Assembly (NCBI GenBank): GCA_021521415.1
Contig: JAIQDT010000001.1
Coordinates: 6,696,001 to 6,760,000, forward strand
DNA: 64,000 bases
Origin: Bidens hawaiensis
Taxonomy: Eukaryota; Streptophyta; Magnoliopsida; Asterales; Asteraceae
Direction: 5' to 3'
This document shows positions 34,041 through 44,531 of this stretch, in pieces; the first letter of the stretch is position 1, and the number at the start of each line of letters is the position of its first letter. Position numbers and translations under genes: made by a program. Below the pieces are notes generated by a model, which searched no databases, had not been told where the DNA came from, and saw only the letters and a program-made list of their open reading frames with translations.

Positions 34041-34420
34041 GGTCTGGAACATGTTCGATCGAATAGGGTTCATTCGGTCGAATGAAGCACAGATTCGATC
34101 GAATGAAGAACTGGTTCGATCAGCTATTTGAATTTGACACTTTGAGCGGGAAAACCAGTTCGATCGAATACAATCTGATTCGATCGAATGAAGAACTGGT
34201 TCGATCAGCTATTTGAATTTGACACTTTGAGCGGGAAAACCAGTTCGATCGAATACAATCTGATTCGATCGAATGAAGTCAATCGAATGGGCGGGAAAAC
34301 TGGCGTTTGAATTTGACACTTTTGAGCGGGAAGACTGATTCGATCGAATCAGTCAATCGAATAGGCCTATTCGATCGAATGGGGAACTCGTTCGATCGAA
34401 TGGACTGATTCGACTCCTTC
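34040..34420 (-). repeat. Array of ATTCGATCGAAT palindromes in the D leader
   Basis: About ten copies or half-copies of TTCGATCGAAT lie just downstream (element sense) of the internal PBS. An 85-bp unit with the words GAAGAACTGG and GAGCGGGAAAACC is tandemly duplicated (period measured between 34096, 34181 and 34266). Confidence 0.85.
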
Positions 34421-34540
34421 AACACCAGCCCAGAAAACGCGAAGAACACGAAGAACACACCAACTTTTTAACGTCCAGAACGCATAAAATCAGGAGCTCG
34501 ACTTGCTAGATCGGTTGTTAGACCTTTCTAGCGGTAACCG

Positions 34541-34556
34541 TGGCTCTGATACCAAT
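34541..34556 (-). other. Internal primer-binding site of element D
   Basis: ATTGGTATCAGAGCCA on the - strand is a perfect Met-tRNA complement. It sits next to a truncated LTR rather than next to the outer 5' LTR. Confidence 0.88.
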
Positions 34557-34786
34557 TGTTGGCTCAGCCGGGACCGAGACGATCCGAGCGCGTTCGAGAC
34601 GGAAGGCTTGAACACCAAAGACGGATAGAAACAAACACGAAACAAACGATTTCATTGATAAAAACGAAAGATTACATGCTTGTTAAACACTGAAATCACG
34701 ATCTATGGCAGGGGGAGGTCGAGCATGGCCTCCCCCCTCATCCGGACAACACCTGGGCTCCGGGCACGCAAAAACCTCAAACTCTT
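34557..34786 (-). repeat. 5'-truncated third LTR copy inside D (R-U5 part only)
   Basis: Matches the first about 230 bases of the D LTR (its 3' part in element sense) from TGTTGG through CGGGCACGCAAA and a looser AAACTCTT, then abruptly becomes ORF2 coding sequence. U3 with its TATA box and palindromes is absent. The break corresponds to about position 32720 in the complete LTR, which is where transcription is expected to start. Confidence 0.85.
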
Positions 34787-35590
34787 TTCGCAATACACTC
34801 TGATAATACGTGGCAAATGGAGATGAGTTGGCGTATAGCATATCAAGATAATTCAGACGGTTCAGATCATAAGTAGGAAGGGTCTTCAAATCAGTAATAC
34901 GTTGAAAGTATTCAACCCCCCTTTCTCTCTTGACAGCTACACAGTTAAGATCCTTCAGACATGCCCAAGCGATAATTTCTCCTGAAGTTCTGCGACCCTT
35001 CATCTTATATGACGTTGTATGAGGAATGGTCGGCTTCGTTTGTCGTCTGGATCTAATCTTCTCAAGAATAGCATTGAATACTTTCTTGCATTCCTTGGTT
35101 TTCTCTAAAAAATCGGCTTGATCCGCTTCAGAAGGCTGTTCCATATTGTTTGACCTTTCTTCAGCCTTCTTCTGTATTTCCTCCTCTGTTACATTTTGGA
35201 AGAAACTTGCAGAGTTAGGAAGATCGTCATTTTGAGACGTATAATATTCAGGATACTCTTCCTTTGACAAGTCTTCCATTTCAACTTCATCAAATTGAGA
35301 AGGATCGACGTGTGAGGGATCAGTGGCCGTTGATGATGATGAATCAGGTGTAGCAGCAGAAGAAGACATTTGTTCTGTTGGAGGCAAAGCCAGATACTTG
35401 CCTGTTTCTACGTTGGATAATTCAAACATTTGTTCCAATTCTTCTTCTGTGAAATTATGAAAAATTTCACCTTCTTCCAAGTCTCCACTTGCGAAGTTTC
35501 GCTGCTCATTTGGATTGTCCAGTAAAAACGTGAAAAATTCTGCTGCAGTTTTTGATTGCAGCGGTTGGACATTAAACGGATCATCATCAC
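34774..35590 (-). CDS. Element D ORF2, exon 2 (3' end lost into LTR sequence)
   Basis: Second coding part of the extra ORF. After an acidic Ser/Thr-rich stretch it ends with the conserved C-terminal domain: a KMKGRRTSGEIIAWA start, a VKRERGVEYFQ core, then DLNRLNYLDML. The same plan is seen in A, E and F. The last some 28 codons of the open frame down to 34683 are translated LTR, so the natural C-terminus is missing. The open frame also extends upstream to 35612, but the segment before 35590 is intron by the splice model. Confidence 0.75.
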
Positions 35591-35762
35591 CTGTTTGATT
35601 AAACAACCACAATTTAACAACAATTTTAAGTAAACATATGTAATATCATAAACATGAAATACAATATCATTACATATGAAACTGAGTCTATACAAAAATC
35701 ATCATTTAACAAGATTTAACATTTAAATCCTCACTACATTCACTCAATTCACTCTTTAGTAC
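35591..35762 (-). other. Predicted 172-nt intron in ORF2 of element D
   Basis: Donor GAAG|GTACTAAAG and acceptor AATCAAACAG|GTGATG bound an AT-rich segment rich in stop codons. Removing it joins the two long open frames, which lie in different frames, at phase 1 with no loss of reading frame. Size and composition are normal for a plant intron. Confidence 0.7.
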
Positions 35763-37386
35763 CTTCACCTCCATCATCTGAAGAGTCAAGTTCGTCTGTG
35801 TCCACATCAACATTTGATGGACCTTCCAAACGTAGAACATCTCCTTTCAATTCGGTTACTTTCGCCTCAAGGCTTAGATTTGACTCTCTTAGTTCCTTGA
35901 TAGAAGAGCCCTGATCAGCGACAGTCGCATTCAGCTGACTGTTTTCAATTCTGAGCATGTCGTTTTCGGCTCGAAGTTGGGCAATCTGCTCATCTCTCAG
36001 TCTATTTTGCTCTTCTTGCCGTCTATTCTGCTCTTCTTGCCGTCTATTCAGCTCTTCTTGCTCAGTCTTGAACATGAACATCTTCATCATAGCCTTGTGA
36101 AGATCAGCTATTTCTGTTGCAACCTGAGGAGGTATAGACATTTCAGGTTGAGGTTGAGTAGTCGGTTGTGATGCTGATTGTGGTGCTGGTTGCTGTGTTA
36201 GTGGCGGTGCTTGTTGAACGGGAGGAGCAGCAGACGAAGTCCCAACTGATTGTAACATTGGAGGACGTGGGGGATCAGAAAATAAACTCCGATACTTCCT
36301 TGTAACCTTCTTCTTTTGTCTTTTCGCAGGCCTTTCTTCGCCCGCAACATCCTCGGCCCTAACCTCACCAGCAAAGTGCACATCCGATGCACTTGCTTCA
36401 TCACCAGCATCCAGAACCTCAACGTTAAAGAATGAATCAGCCTCTTTTTCGGCATCTGTTCTGGTGTCTGCCGGTACCTCTTCCTCCTCAGTGTCAGATT
36501 CGTCGCTGGTTTTCTGATAAGGTAAGTTCTCGACGTCTGAATCACTGGCGGTATTCCTCCACTTCCTCTTCGGAGGAGCCTTGTAAGATGGATTTGTTAC
36601 GTGCCCAAAGCATCTTATGTGTGGTGGTCTTGTGGGGCGATCCTTGTAAGATTTTAAACGGTTGAGGGTTTCGTTCTTCATGTGGTCCAGTTTCACCACA
36701 TCACCCTCATTTTCTTTCAGTAGACCCGGAGCTTGACTATCGACGATCATTTGTACAAATCTCGGGTACTGTAGAAATTTCTCGCCCGCCCCTTGTTTTA
36801 TTGTCAGATTTTCCACCATATGGCTGAATGTCATCTGCGAGAAGTTGTAGGGGCGGTTCATCACTAATGCAGCCATTGTGAACTGCATGCTTTCCCTCAA
36901 TTTGTCAAAACTTGTTCTTTGAGGCCCTAAGCAGTGCATCACCACGTGTGCCAGATATTTGAACTCTGGACACAGATTGGCTTTATGGAGTAGACCGGCA
37001 TTCAGGTCACCGTCGTACTTCATTCTTGCAAAACATCCTCTGGTTCCAGCAGGATGTAACCCAGTAGGATCTGAATCAGCATCAGCAAACCCACAGACTT
37101 CCCTGAGGATTTGGGCAGATACAACAATTCCATGCCCTCTAACATTTGAGCGAATTACCGACGGCACAACAGTTTTGTCGTGCGAGGCATTCCTCCAGAA
37201 TTCCTGTTGAATTGACATAATGGGTTCTACTACCCTTGAGATAGGTCCGTGAATCCTGGAACGTTTCAGGAATTTGATCATTGTGGCAAAGTCTTTCCCA
37301 TGGCTTGCCTTTTCGTCGAGAAAGGCTACAATGTTGTGCTTGATTGATGTTTTGAAGGGAACGAAGACCTCTGCAACTTCAGCCAT
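35763..37386 (-). CDS. Element D ORF2, exon 1 (541 codons)
   Basis: From the ATG at 37386. The N-terminal domain matches A and F: FLKRSRIHGPI, IQQEFWRNASHD, NVRGHGIVVSAQ, then FSQMTFSHM and KFLQYPRFVQMI. A basic-acidic linker, a Pro/Gln-rich stretch and a heptad coiled-coil follow, the last containing EEQNRRQEEQNRR repeats (about 36090-35860). No signal peptide or membrane helix is visible. Function is unknown. It is uninterrupted here, unlike in A, E and F. Without the intron it would stop at 35749. Confidence 0.8.
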
Positions 37387-37439
37387 TTTATCTGCAATTA
37401 TAAACGTGTTAGAACGAACAGATATCGAAAAGACTGAAT

Positions 37440-38235
37440 TCGTTTAACATTTTTTAAACATTCTGGACTTGTTCAATCGAATGAGTCAAGATTCTTTCGA
37501 ATGAGTTACTCATTCGATCGAGTGAGCTACTCATTCGATCGAGTGAGATATAATTCGATCACAGACAGTCGAATGAGATAGATATCATCTTTGACCTCTG
37601 ATTCGATCGAACTACTGATCGAATAAGTCTCATTCGATCGAACAAGAGACTCGTTCGATCGAGTAGACTAATTCGACTCCTTCATACATAGCCCAGAAAC
37701 TGCAGAAACCCGATCGACATTTTCGATCGTTTAAGGATGCACGACACACAGATAGCACCAGTTGAAGGTTAAGAACATGTATCAACATTAAACGACAAGA
37801 CTTAAACGATAAAAAACAGTTCAATATCAGTTTCTTTCTAAAGTTCGTTTCCGAAAACTAAAACGACCAAAAACATGTTCAAAACACGGTTAAAATCCAA
37901 AAAAACTTACATTTTATTGATGTACGTGAAAAATCGAATAAGATGAACGGATCAAAACGAGGGTTTCGCGTAAACAATTTTGAGAGTAAATTTCCGTAAA
38001 TTTTTTTTTTCGAATAATACTGACCGATCGAATGAGTCTGAGTATATATACTGTTTCAGGACTCATTCGATCGAATGGACTTGTTCGATTGGACCAATCG
38101 ATCGAATGAGAGTCTATTCGATTGAATAAGTCTCTCGCAACACTTCACATTCTCACAACAACTGACTCGATCGAATAGGCTCATTCGATCGATTTACTCG
38201 ATCGAATAGCAACATATTCGATCGAATGAGGGAAA
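37440..38235 (-). repeat. Pre-ORF2 array of the TTCGATCGAATG motif in D
   Basis: At least fifteen full or degenerate copies of CATTCGATCGAATG lie upstream of the ORF2 ATG, matching those in the LTR and the leader. This is the same arrangement as the AACTTCGCC motif of A, but with a different sequence. Confidence 0.85.
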
Positions 38236-39060
38236 AACTTTGAAAAAAATAAACTTTTAAACTTTTTATCCCCTGCCATCAATCGTGGTGCCTTTGAACC
38301 ATCTTTGGGTTTTCTTGTCACTTCTTCTTTCTTTCATGCACAGTCGGTTGCGCAGATAAACATTTAGCAACCTGCATGAAGTTTTCTTTCATTCCTACAC
38401 ACTGGATAAACATTTAGTAGGATCAGACAGGAATCAGACTACCTGTCACGATGATTTCTCATCAACATTAAAGCAGAATAAAAATAAAAATAATTCAGAA
38501 TAAAAATCTTTTTGAATTTTTATAATATTCAAACTGAAATAAGTAACTGTATAAAATTTAAAATACAATATTTTTGGTTGAGAAGGATCTATAATAAGAA
38601 ATCATACAGACTTATTTTACTATCTACTGAGACTTTTCGTGATTTTTCACCTGTTTTTGATTTTTCTTAATAAAAGAATATACAATATTAAATTAGACAT
38701 AATGAACATTCTTTTTGTGAGAAAGATCCGAAAATGGGATCAGTACTGACATTGTAACATTCAGTAAGTTCAATATAATTTCTTTTTTTGGTCGATACAT
38801 ATTACCAATGCGATTATGGGTATATTTGTCCATTTAAACTTAAACAAACAGCCTCTCGTCTGTCAATGACCATTTGAAATTGCTTGTGATCACAGCTATG
38901 TATCCCACCATATTTTGATTGACTCATGTAGGACCTCACAACATATTGAACAGTCAAATCGGCGCATCTTATTTTGACGAACGACCATAAGCTTATAGGA
39001 TCCCCTTTGTTAGCTTTTCATCAAATATTGTTGCTTTTCTAATTCTTGCGAATTTAATTA
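38236..39060 (-). other. Non-coding spacer of element D
   Basis: No ORF. Contains the conserved inverted pair GATCC...GGGATC (38723-38742) shared in position with A, F and E, and a repeated GATAAACATTTAG word near 38359 and 38405. Confidence 0.5.
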
Positions 39061-39148
39061 GCAACTTGATGATTTTATCATGTTTTCACATACGTGTTCG
39101 ATATTCATCTACTTGTCCCAAAATCATTTATTTTATATTTCTTTCAGG

Positions 39149-39470
39149 AGATATCCAAGTTATCAGCGCTGTCCAGGTCGATACTTATGTATCACAGAGG
39201 GAGATAATAACTTTAAATATACCAGTATGGAAGAGCGCTGTCCAGGTCGATACATACGTATCACAGAGGGACATCATTCCAAAACCGGTGGAGCATAAGA
39301 TATTTAATACAGATATCCAAGTTATCAGCGCTGTCCAGGTCGATACTTACGTATCACAGAGGGAGATAATAACTTTAGATATCACAGCATGGAAGAGCGC
39401 TGTCCAGGTCGATACTTACGTATCACAGAGGGAGATCATTCCAAGGCCGGTGAAGTATAAAATATTTAAA
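39149..39470 (-). repeat. Two 160-bp tandem units with four copies of a 35-base hairpin core in D
   Basis: The core begins AGCGCTGTCCAGGTCGATAC and continues to GTATCACAGAGGGA. It occurs at about 39166, 39233, 39330 and 39398; the larger unit is duplicated. Each core holds GATAC, four bases, GTATC, and most changes among copies lie in or beside the four-base loop. The + strand is open through all copies (39066-39482), but that is probably a by-product of repetition. Confidence 0.85.
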
Positions 39471-39907
39471 ACTCCTCCTTAATCAACGTTTAAAGCATTT
39501 GATTTAGTAGTGACTTTCGATGAAAGCAGACCTGCAACACGAAGATCTAACATTCTTTAAGAATTTAGCTTTTGGGGGAACCAATTTGGGCCGATGGTAA
39601 TTCGTGTACGCGTGATACGACATAACCTCAATTGATATTGGTCTTTAGACAGTGACGTCTCGTCAATTTATCTTAGATGTACACCCATAGCTGACAATCT
39701 AAATGATTTAGATAGGTCAAATCCAGACTCAATTCAGTAAGATAAGCCTACCAATATATCACATTAGTACTATGCATGACCAATTTTTCACTTTATATAT
39801 TTTTAACATCATGCTACTTTCAGTGTGCCATCAATTCCCAAAGGTTGGATACAATTTCTCATTTTCTGAATATATGAATGTTTTTGAAAAAAAAAATTTT
39901 AATTATT

Positions 39908-40184
39908 TCGCCCCGATCAAGTCAAAGTCTTCAGGTAAACGGCTATCCTGACGATCCAATGGATCAGCTGGACCGACCACATACAAGTATGTGTCCTTCT
40001 AACTAAGTATGAACGACTATTTTTCAGCGAAAGAATAAAAATACATCATAAACCGCCCCGCTCACTTTCATTCATCTGGTTAATGGTTATCCTCATAATC
40101 TACTAGTAGAAGTAAGGGCCAAACATATCCGAAGATATGTCCTTCAAACTGAAGCAACCGACATAATTCTAAGCGATAGTGACG
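39908..40184 (-). promoter_or_regulatory. Conserved post-pol non-coding block of element D with twin hairpins
   Basis: Counterpart of 11377-11657 in A, lying 280 bases after the pol stop. Hairpin 1 (40123-40140) is a perfect seven-base stem with a TTCG loop in element sense. Hairpin 2 (39978-39993) is a perfect six-base stem with a CTTG loop. About 16 differences from A over 280 bases, by eye. Confidence 0.8.
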
Positions 40185-40463
40185 TTTTTTTTTTTTTTTT
40201 TTTTTTTAAATAAGGAAAATGAGAATAAGCTATACAGAAATAAAAATCTTTTTGATGTCTCAGTATGATAGCGTCTGTGTACTATCATCTTTCTTGTAAC
40301 AAGATCAACTTCTCAAAATTTTAAAATTTTTGATATGTTTTTGGGTTTTTGTATTTTATATTGTTTTTGGTTTTTCTTGAAACCTTTCTCCCCCTAAAAA
40401 TTATAAAAACAAAATCTTTTTGGATTTTTCAAATTTTTAAGAAAAGAAAAAATGAAAAACAAT

Positions 40464-43400
40464 TTAAATGATATCTTCAGGAACATCATCTGATTGACGT
40501 TTAACGCCGTTGATCTCTAGCAAATATAAAAACCGTGGTTTGTCAAATGATTTAGTGAAGAGATCAGCGCGTTGTTCCTGAGTGGGGATTTTTACCACAT
40601 CGATTAACTTCTTTTCGTAACAGTCACGAAGGAAGTGATATCGAATTTCGATGTGCTTCGTTTTGCTAAAATGGACAGGATTTTTGGTAATTGAAATTGC
40701 AGCAGAATTATCAATATATATGGGAGTAGTAGAACATTCAATACCGTAGTCACGCATATGTTGCTGAATCCAAATAACTTGAGAACAGCAACTGGCAGCC
40801 GCAATATATTCCGCCTCAGCTGTTGAAGTGGAGACTGACGTCTGCTTTTTGCATTGCCACGTTACTAAACGACTTCCAAAGAACTGACATCCAGCTGTTG
40901 TTGATTTGTAATCGAGTTTACAACCACCATAGTCCGAATCACTAAACGCATGTTGATCAAAGTTATCATCATGAGGATACCAAAGACCCCAATCTGGAGT
41001 ACCCTTCAGATAACGCAAAATTCTTTTGACTGCAATAAGATGGGAGACCTTCGGCTTTGACTGGTAACGTGCACAGAGACACGTAGCAAACATTATGTCC
41101 GGCCGAGAAGCAGTCAGGTACATTAGAGATCCGATGATCCCTCTATAGTGAGTTGGATTGATCAATTCACCCTTCTCGTCAGGATTAATCCCGTGATTAA
41201 CCTCTAACGGAGTTCCTTGTGAAGAGGAACTCAACATCTCGAACCGTTTCAAAATGTCATTGACGTATTTTGTCTGATGAATGAAGACACCGGAGTCTGT
41301 TTGATCAACCTGAAGTCCTAAGAAGAACTTCATCTCACCCATGGAGCTCATTTCAAATTTTTCTTGCATCACTTGTTCAAACTCCTTGCATAGTGTTTTA
41401 TTCGTGGACCCGAAAATGATGTCGTCCACGTACACTTGTACCATAATGAGATCTCCTTCTTTCTCCTTTGTAAACAACGTGCAGTCGATCGTTCCTCTTC
41501 TAAAACCGTTGTTCAGAAGGTGTTTGGATAGTTCCTTGTACCAAGCTCTCGGGGCTTGGTGAAGACCGTACAAAGCCTTGTTGAGCAGGTAGGCTTTGTC
41601 CTTGTGATTTGGGTCTTCAAAACCTGGAGGTTGTGCCACATATACGGTCTCTTCGATGTGACCGTACAAAAAGGCACTCTTGACGTCCATCTGATATACT
41701 TTGAATCTCTTGAAAGACGCATACGCCAAGAACATCCGGATTGCCTCTAAACGCGCAACCGGAGCATACACCTCATTGTAGTCTAGGCCCTCGATTTGCC
41801 TAAACCCTTGGACCACCAGGCGGGCTTTGTTGCGAACAATCACTCCACGATCGTCGCGTTTACATTTGAGTACCCACTTAGTGCCAATTTTCTTCTGTCC
41901 TTTGGGGAGATCCACCAGCTTCCACACACCAAGTCTCTTGAACTGTAATAATTCTTCATGCATGGCTGAGACCCAGTTAGCGTCTTTCAGCGCATCGGTG
42001 ATGCTGCGTGGTTCTTCTTGTGCTAAGAAGCATTCATGGGCATTTAGCGCAACTGATCCTGACTCCATCATTTCAGTGTAGAGGCCAAAATTCAGTTGTC
42101 GACGTGTTTTGACACCCTGTTGAATGTCCCCTATAATGTTGTCTTGTGGATGATCACGTTCAGTCCTGACTACCGGATTGTCAGAAACGACAACATTTTG
42201 TTCCAAGTTAGTTAAGTTCGGCTCAGGAACTGGAGCGGTTGGTGCCTCTGATGTAGACGTTAGAGGCTGATCTGCATTTGGCGCTTCTTGATTTGACGAA
42301 GAAGGTTGTGGAGTAACCTGTGTCGGTGCAGATTGTACATCATCTGCTGGTGATTCATCTTCAGATTCAGATTCGGATGACTCTTGAACTTGCTCGCTAG
42401 ACTCTGTGGAGGAAGACGATGATGGACCAGGATGAGGTGAAGATTGCTGTGATTCATCAGGAGGTGCATTTTGCGCCTCATACATCATTTGAATAGCAAC
42501 CTCATACAGATTGAATGACTTGAACAATTTGTCATAATCAAACAACCAGTCTTCTCCTGACCCCTTGGCTGGTTCTGTGTAGCGTTGAATGTCGACATGG
42601 TACCATTCTTCAACTAATTTTGTTGATCTGTTGAAGACCCTTTTGAGAGGTACGCTGTAACCTAGAAAATAGCCGTTGATGATCTTCTCCTCGAACTTAT
42701 TACCGACTTTCCTTTTAAGTAACGTGCAAAGAGCTCCAAATGGTTCCAGGTGCTCTAAATTAGGTCTCCGTCGTTGAAGAAGCTCGAAGCTTGTCTTGCC
42801 GTGGCGCTTGACAATGCCTACCCGATTCAATGTGAAACAGGCGTTGGCAATTGCCTCACTCCAAAACGTGACAGGCAACACAGAGTCTGCTAACATTGTT
42901 CTAGCAGTCTCGATTAACGTTCGATTTTTCCTTTCAGCAACCCCATTCATTTGTGGAACATACGGGGCACTGAACTCATGAACAATACCTCTTTCTTTGC
43001 AGAAGTTTTCAACATTTGCATTCTTAAACTCTGTCCCGTTATCTGAACGCATTCTCCGAACCTTCAGATTGTACTGAGACTCAATAGTTGTAACCAGCAG
43101 ATTTATACACCCAAATGTCTCGGACTTTGTTTTCAAGAAAAACACCCAAGAGAATCTCGAATATTCATCTGTAACCACTAGACAGTATGAGTGCCCAGAG
43201 ATACTTTTGACGCTTATTGGGCCAAAAAGATCCATATGAAGGAGTTCCAATGGAATATCAATGGAGTGGAAACTCTTAGACTTGTGGGACCTTTTTACTT
43301 GCTTTCCCGCTTTGCACTGCACACACGAATCAGGGAGACGGAAACTTCTCAGATTAACTCCCTCAACTAGCCTGTTGTGCACAAGCTTGTTCATGTTCCT

Positions 43401-43895
43401 GACATTAATGTGTCCCATCCGTTTATGCCATATGACAGTATCACGTTCGGATGCCTTGGACACAAAACATGTCGCCGTTGGAGACGATGACCCTGCCTTA
43501 GCCATATCCAGAATGTAGAGATCACTCTGGCGTGCGGCTGACATTAAAACCTTGTCTTCAGAAATGGTGAAATCCTTAGCCAAGATGTGGCAGTCTCGAT
43601 CATCAAACATAACTTTGAAACCCTTGTCGCAGATTTGACTTATCGACAACAGGTTGTTCTCCAACTCCTTGATGAAATTAACCTTATCAAACGAAATTCG
43701 CCCATTAGAAACAATTCCTTGGGCCGTGATGTAACCACCTTGATTTCCTGCAAAGGAAATCGCACCTCCTTTTATCTGTCTGACACTGGATAGGAGATTC
43801 ATGTTTCCAGTCATGTGCCTGGAAGCTCCTGAGTCGATGATCCACATGTTGAATCTTGGATCATAAAGAGCAACCTGCACACAAAAAGAAAACAA
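40464..43895 (-). CDS. pol: Element D pol: protease, integrase, RT, RNase H (uninterrupted)
   Basis: About 1143 codons in copia order. Protease MWIIDSGASRHMTG is near residue 18. The integrase has HKRMGH and CVQCKAGKQ, then DLFGP, RSDNGTEF and NGVAERKNRT. A long Ser/Pro/Glu-rich linker follows, then RT with KWVLKCKRD and VYVDDIIFG, and RNase H with AFSDSDYGGC and STAEAEYIAA. There is no ATG at the start. The frame opens with TTG just after a gag stop codon, so pol must be reached from gag by some recoding or splicing event. All catalytic motifs look intact. Confidence 0.93.
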   Translation of the reverse strand: MFSFCVQVALYDPRFNMWIIDSGASRHMTGNMNLLSSVRQIKGGAISFAGNQGGYITAQGIVSNGRISFDKVNFIKELENNLLSISQICDKGFKVMFDDRDCHILAKDFTISEDKVLMSAARQSDLYILDMAKAGSSSPTATCFVSKASERDTVIWHKRMGHINVRNMNKLVHNRLVEGVNLRSFRLPDSCVQCKAGKQVKRSHKSKSFHSIDIPLELLHMDLFGPISVKSISGHSYCLVVTDEYSRFSWVFFLKTKSETFGCINLLVTTIESQYNLKVRRMRSDNGTEFKNANVENFCKERGIVHEFSAPYVPQMNGVAERKNRTLIETARTMLADSVLPVTFWSEAIANACFTLNRVGIVKRHGKTSFELLQRRRPNLEHLEPFGALCTLLKRKVGNKFEEKIINGYFLGYSVPLKRVFNRSTKLVEEWYHVDIQRYTEPAKGSGEDWLFDYDKLFKSFNLYEVAIQMMYEAQNAPPDESQQSSPHPGPSSSSSTESSEQVQESSESESEDESPADDVQSAPTQVTPQPSSSNQEAPNADQPLTSTSEAPTAPVPEPNLTNLEQNVVVSDNPVVRTERDHPQDNIIGDIQQGVKTRRQLNFGLYTEMMESGSVALNAHECFLAQEEPRSITDALKDANWVSAMHEELLQFKRLGVWKLVDLPKGQKKIGTKWVLKCKRDDRGVIVRNKARLVVQGFRQIEGLDYNEVYAPVARLEAIRMFLAYASFKRFKVYQMDVKSAFLYGHIEETVYVAQPPGFEDPNHKDKAYLLNKALYGLHQAPRAWYKELSKHLLNNGFRRGTIDCTLFTKEKEGDLIMVQVYVDDIIFGSTNKTLCKEFEQVMQEKFEMSSMGEMKFFLGLQVDQTDSGVFIHQTKYVNDILKRFEMLSSSSQGTPLEVNHGINPDEKGELINPTHYRGIIGSLMYLTASRPDIMFATCLCARYQSKPKVSHLIAVKRILRYLKGTPDWGLWYPHDDNFDQHAFSDSDYGGCKLDYKSTTAGCQFFGSRLVTWQCKKQTSVSTSTAEAEYIAAASCCSQVIWIQQHMRDYGIECSTTPIYIDNSAAISITKNPVHFSKTKHIEIRYHFLRDCYEKKLIDVVKIPTQEQRADLFTKSFDKPRFLYLLEINGVKRQSDDVPEDII

Positions 43896-43897
43896 AT

Positions 43898-44033
43898 TTA
43901 AATATCATTGGAAACCCAAGCCTTTATGGTCTTGGGTTTTCCATTATCATCACGAATTAACAATTCAATCCATTTACCCTCATTAACACTGTTTTCTGGT
44001 TTGACATCGTTATCAACAGTGTTGTTTTTCTTT
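43898..44033 (-). pseudogene. gag: Element D gag remnant (C-terminal some 45 codons)
   Basis: Only the last part of gag remains, ending KAWVSNDI and a TAA at 43898-43900. The corresponding end in A reads SWVPRF and stop. Immediately upstream in element sense lies the end of the LTR, so the PBS, leader, Gag core, zinc knuckles and coiled-coil are all absent. Codons of the longer open frame beyond 44033 are LTR sequence. Confidence 0.75.
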
Positions 44034-44531
44034 TGTTGGTTCAGTCCGGGACCGAGACCGAGACCGAGACGATCCGAGCGCGTTCGAGACGGAAGGTTTG
44101 AAGACCAAAGACGGATAGAAACAAACACGAAACAAACGATTTCATTGATAAAAACGAAAGATTACATGCTTGTTAAACACTGAAATCACGATCTATGGCA
44201 GGGGGAGGTCGAGCATGGCCTCCCCCCTCATCCGGACAGCACCTGGGCTCCGGGCACGCAAATCCTTAAACTCTTACCTGTTCACGCCTGAAAGCTGGTA
44301 TTTATACCCCCTGCCATTCGGTCAGGACTCATTCGATCGAATGAGTCATATTCGATCGAATGGCAGACTCATTCGATCGAATCAGAAACTGATTCGATCG
44401 AATGAGTATCCATTTGAAAATGCTCTTTCAAATGGATCACTTTCAGCGTGAACCACTACCTAGGTGTACAGCATACAACATAAACATTCTAAACTATTCG
44501 CCAAGCGACGGCCACAAAACATGCACCAACA
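44034..44531 (-). repeat. 5' LTR of element D (right copy)
   Basis: 498 bp. It differs from the left copy at four bases and by two extra GACCGA hexamers near 44050-44061, which account for the 12-bp length difference. It ends exactly at the LTR terminus against gag, with no PBS. Confidence 0.92.

Larger units (their letters stand above)
32491..44531 (-). mobile_element. Element D: rearranged Ty1/copia Sirevirus
   Basis: Minus-strand element with LTRs of 486 and 498 bp. Reading in element sense from the right, a complete LTR joins a gag remnant with no PBS. Then come pol, a conserved non-coding block, repeats and a spliced ORF2. ORF2 runs into a 5'-truncated LTR, which is followed by a PBS, 1.5 kb of non-coding sequence, a PPT and the second complete LTR. 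Most of gag is missing. Outer LTRs differ at 4 bases plus a 12-bp expansion by eye. The structure is chimeric and is discussed in the findings. Confidence 0.88.

Noticed and set aside
39066..39482. 138-codon repeat protein on the + strand in D
   Set aside because: The open frame is explained by tandem duplication of a stop-free unit antisense to the element; kept only as a finding about the repeats.
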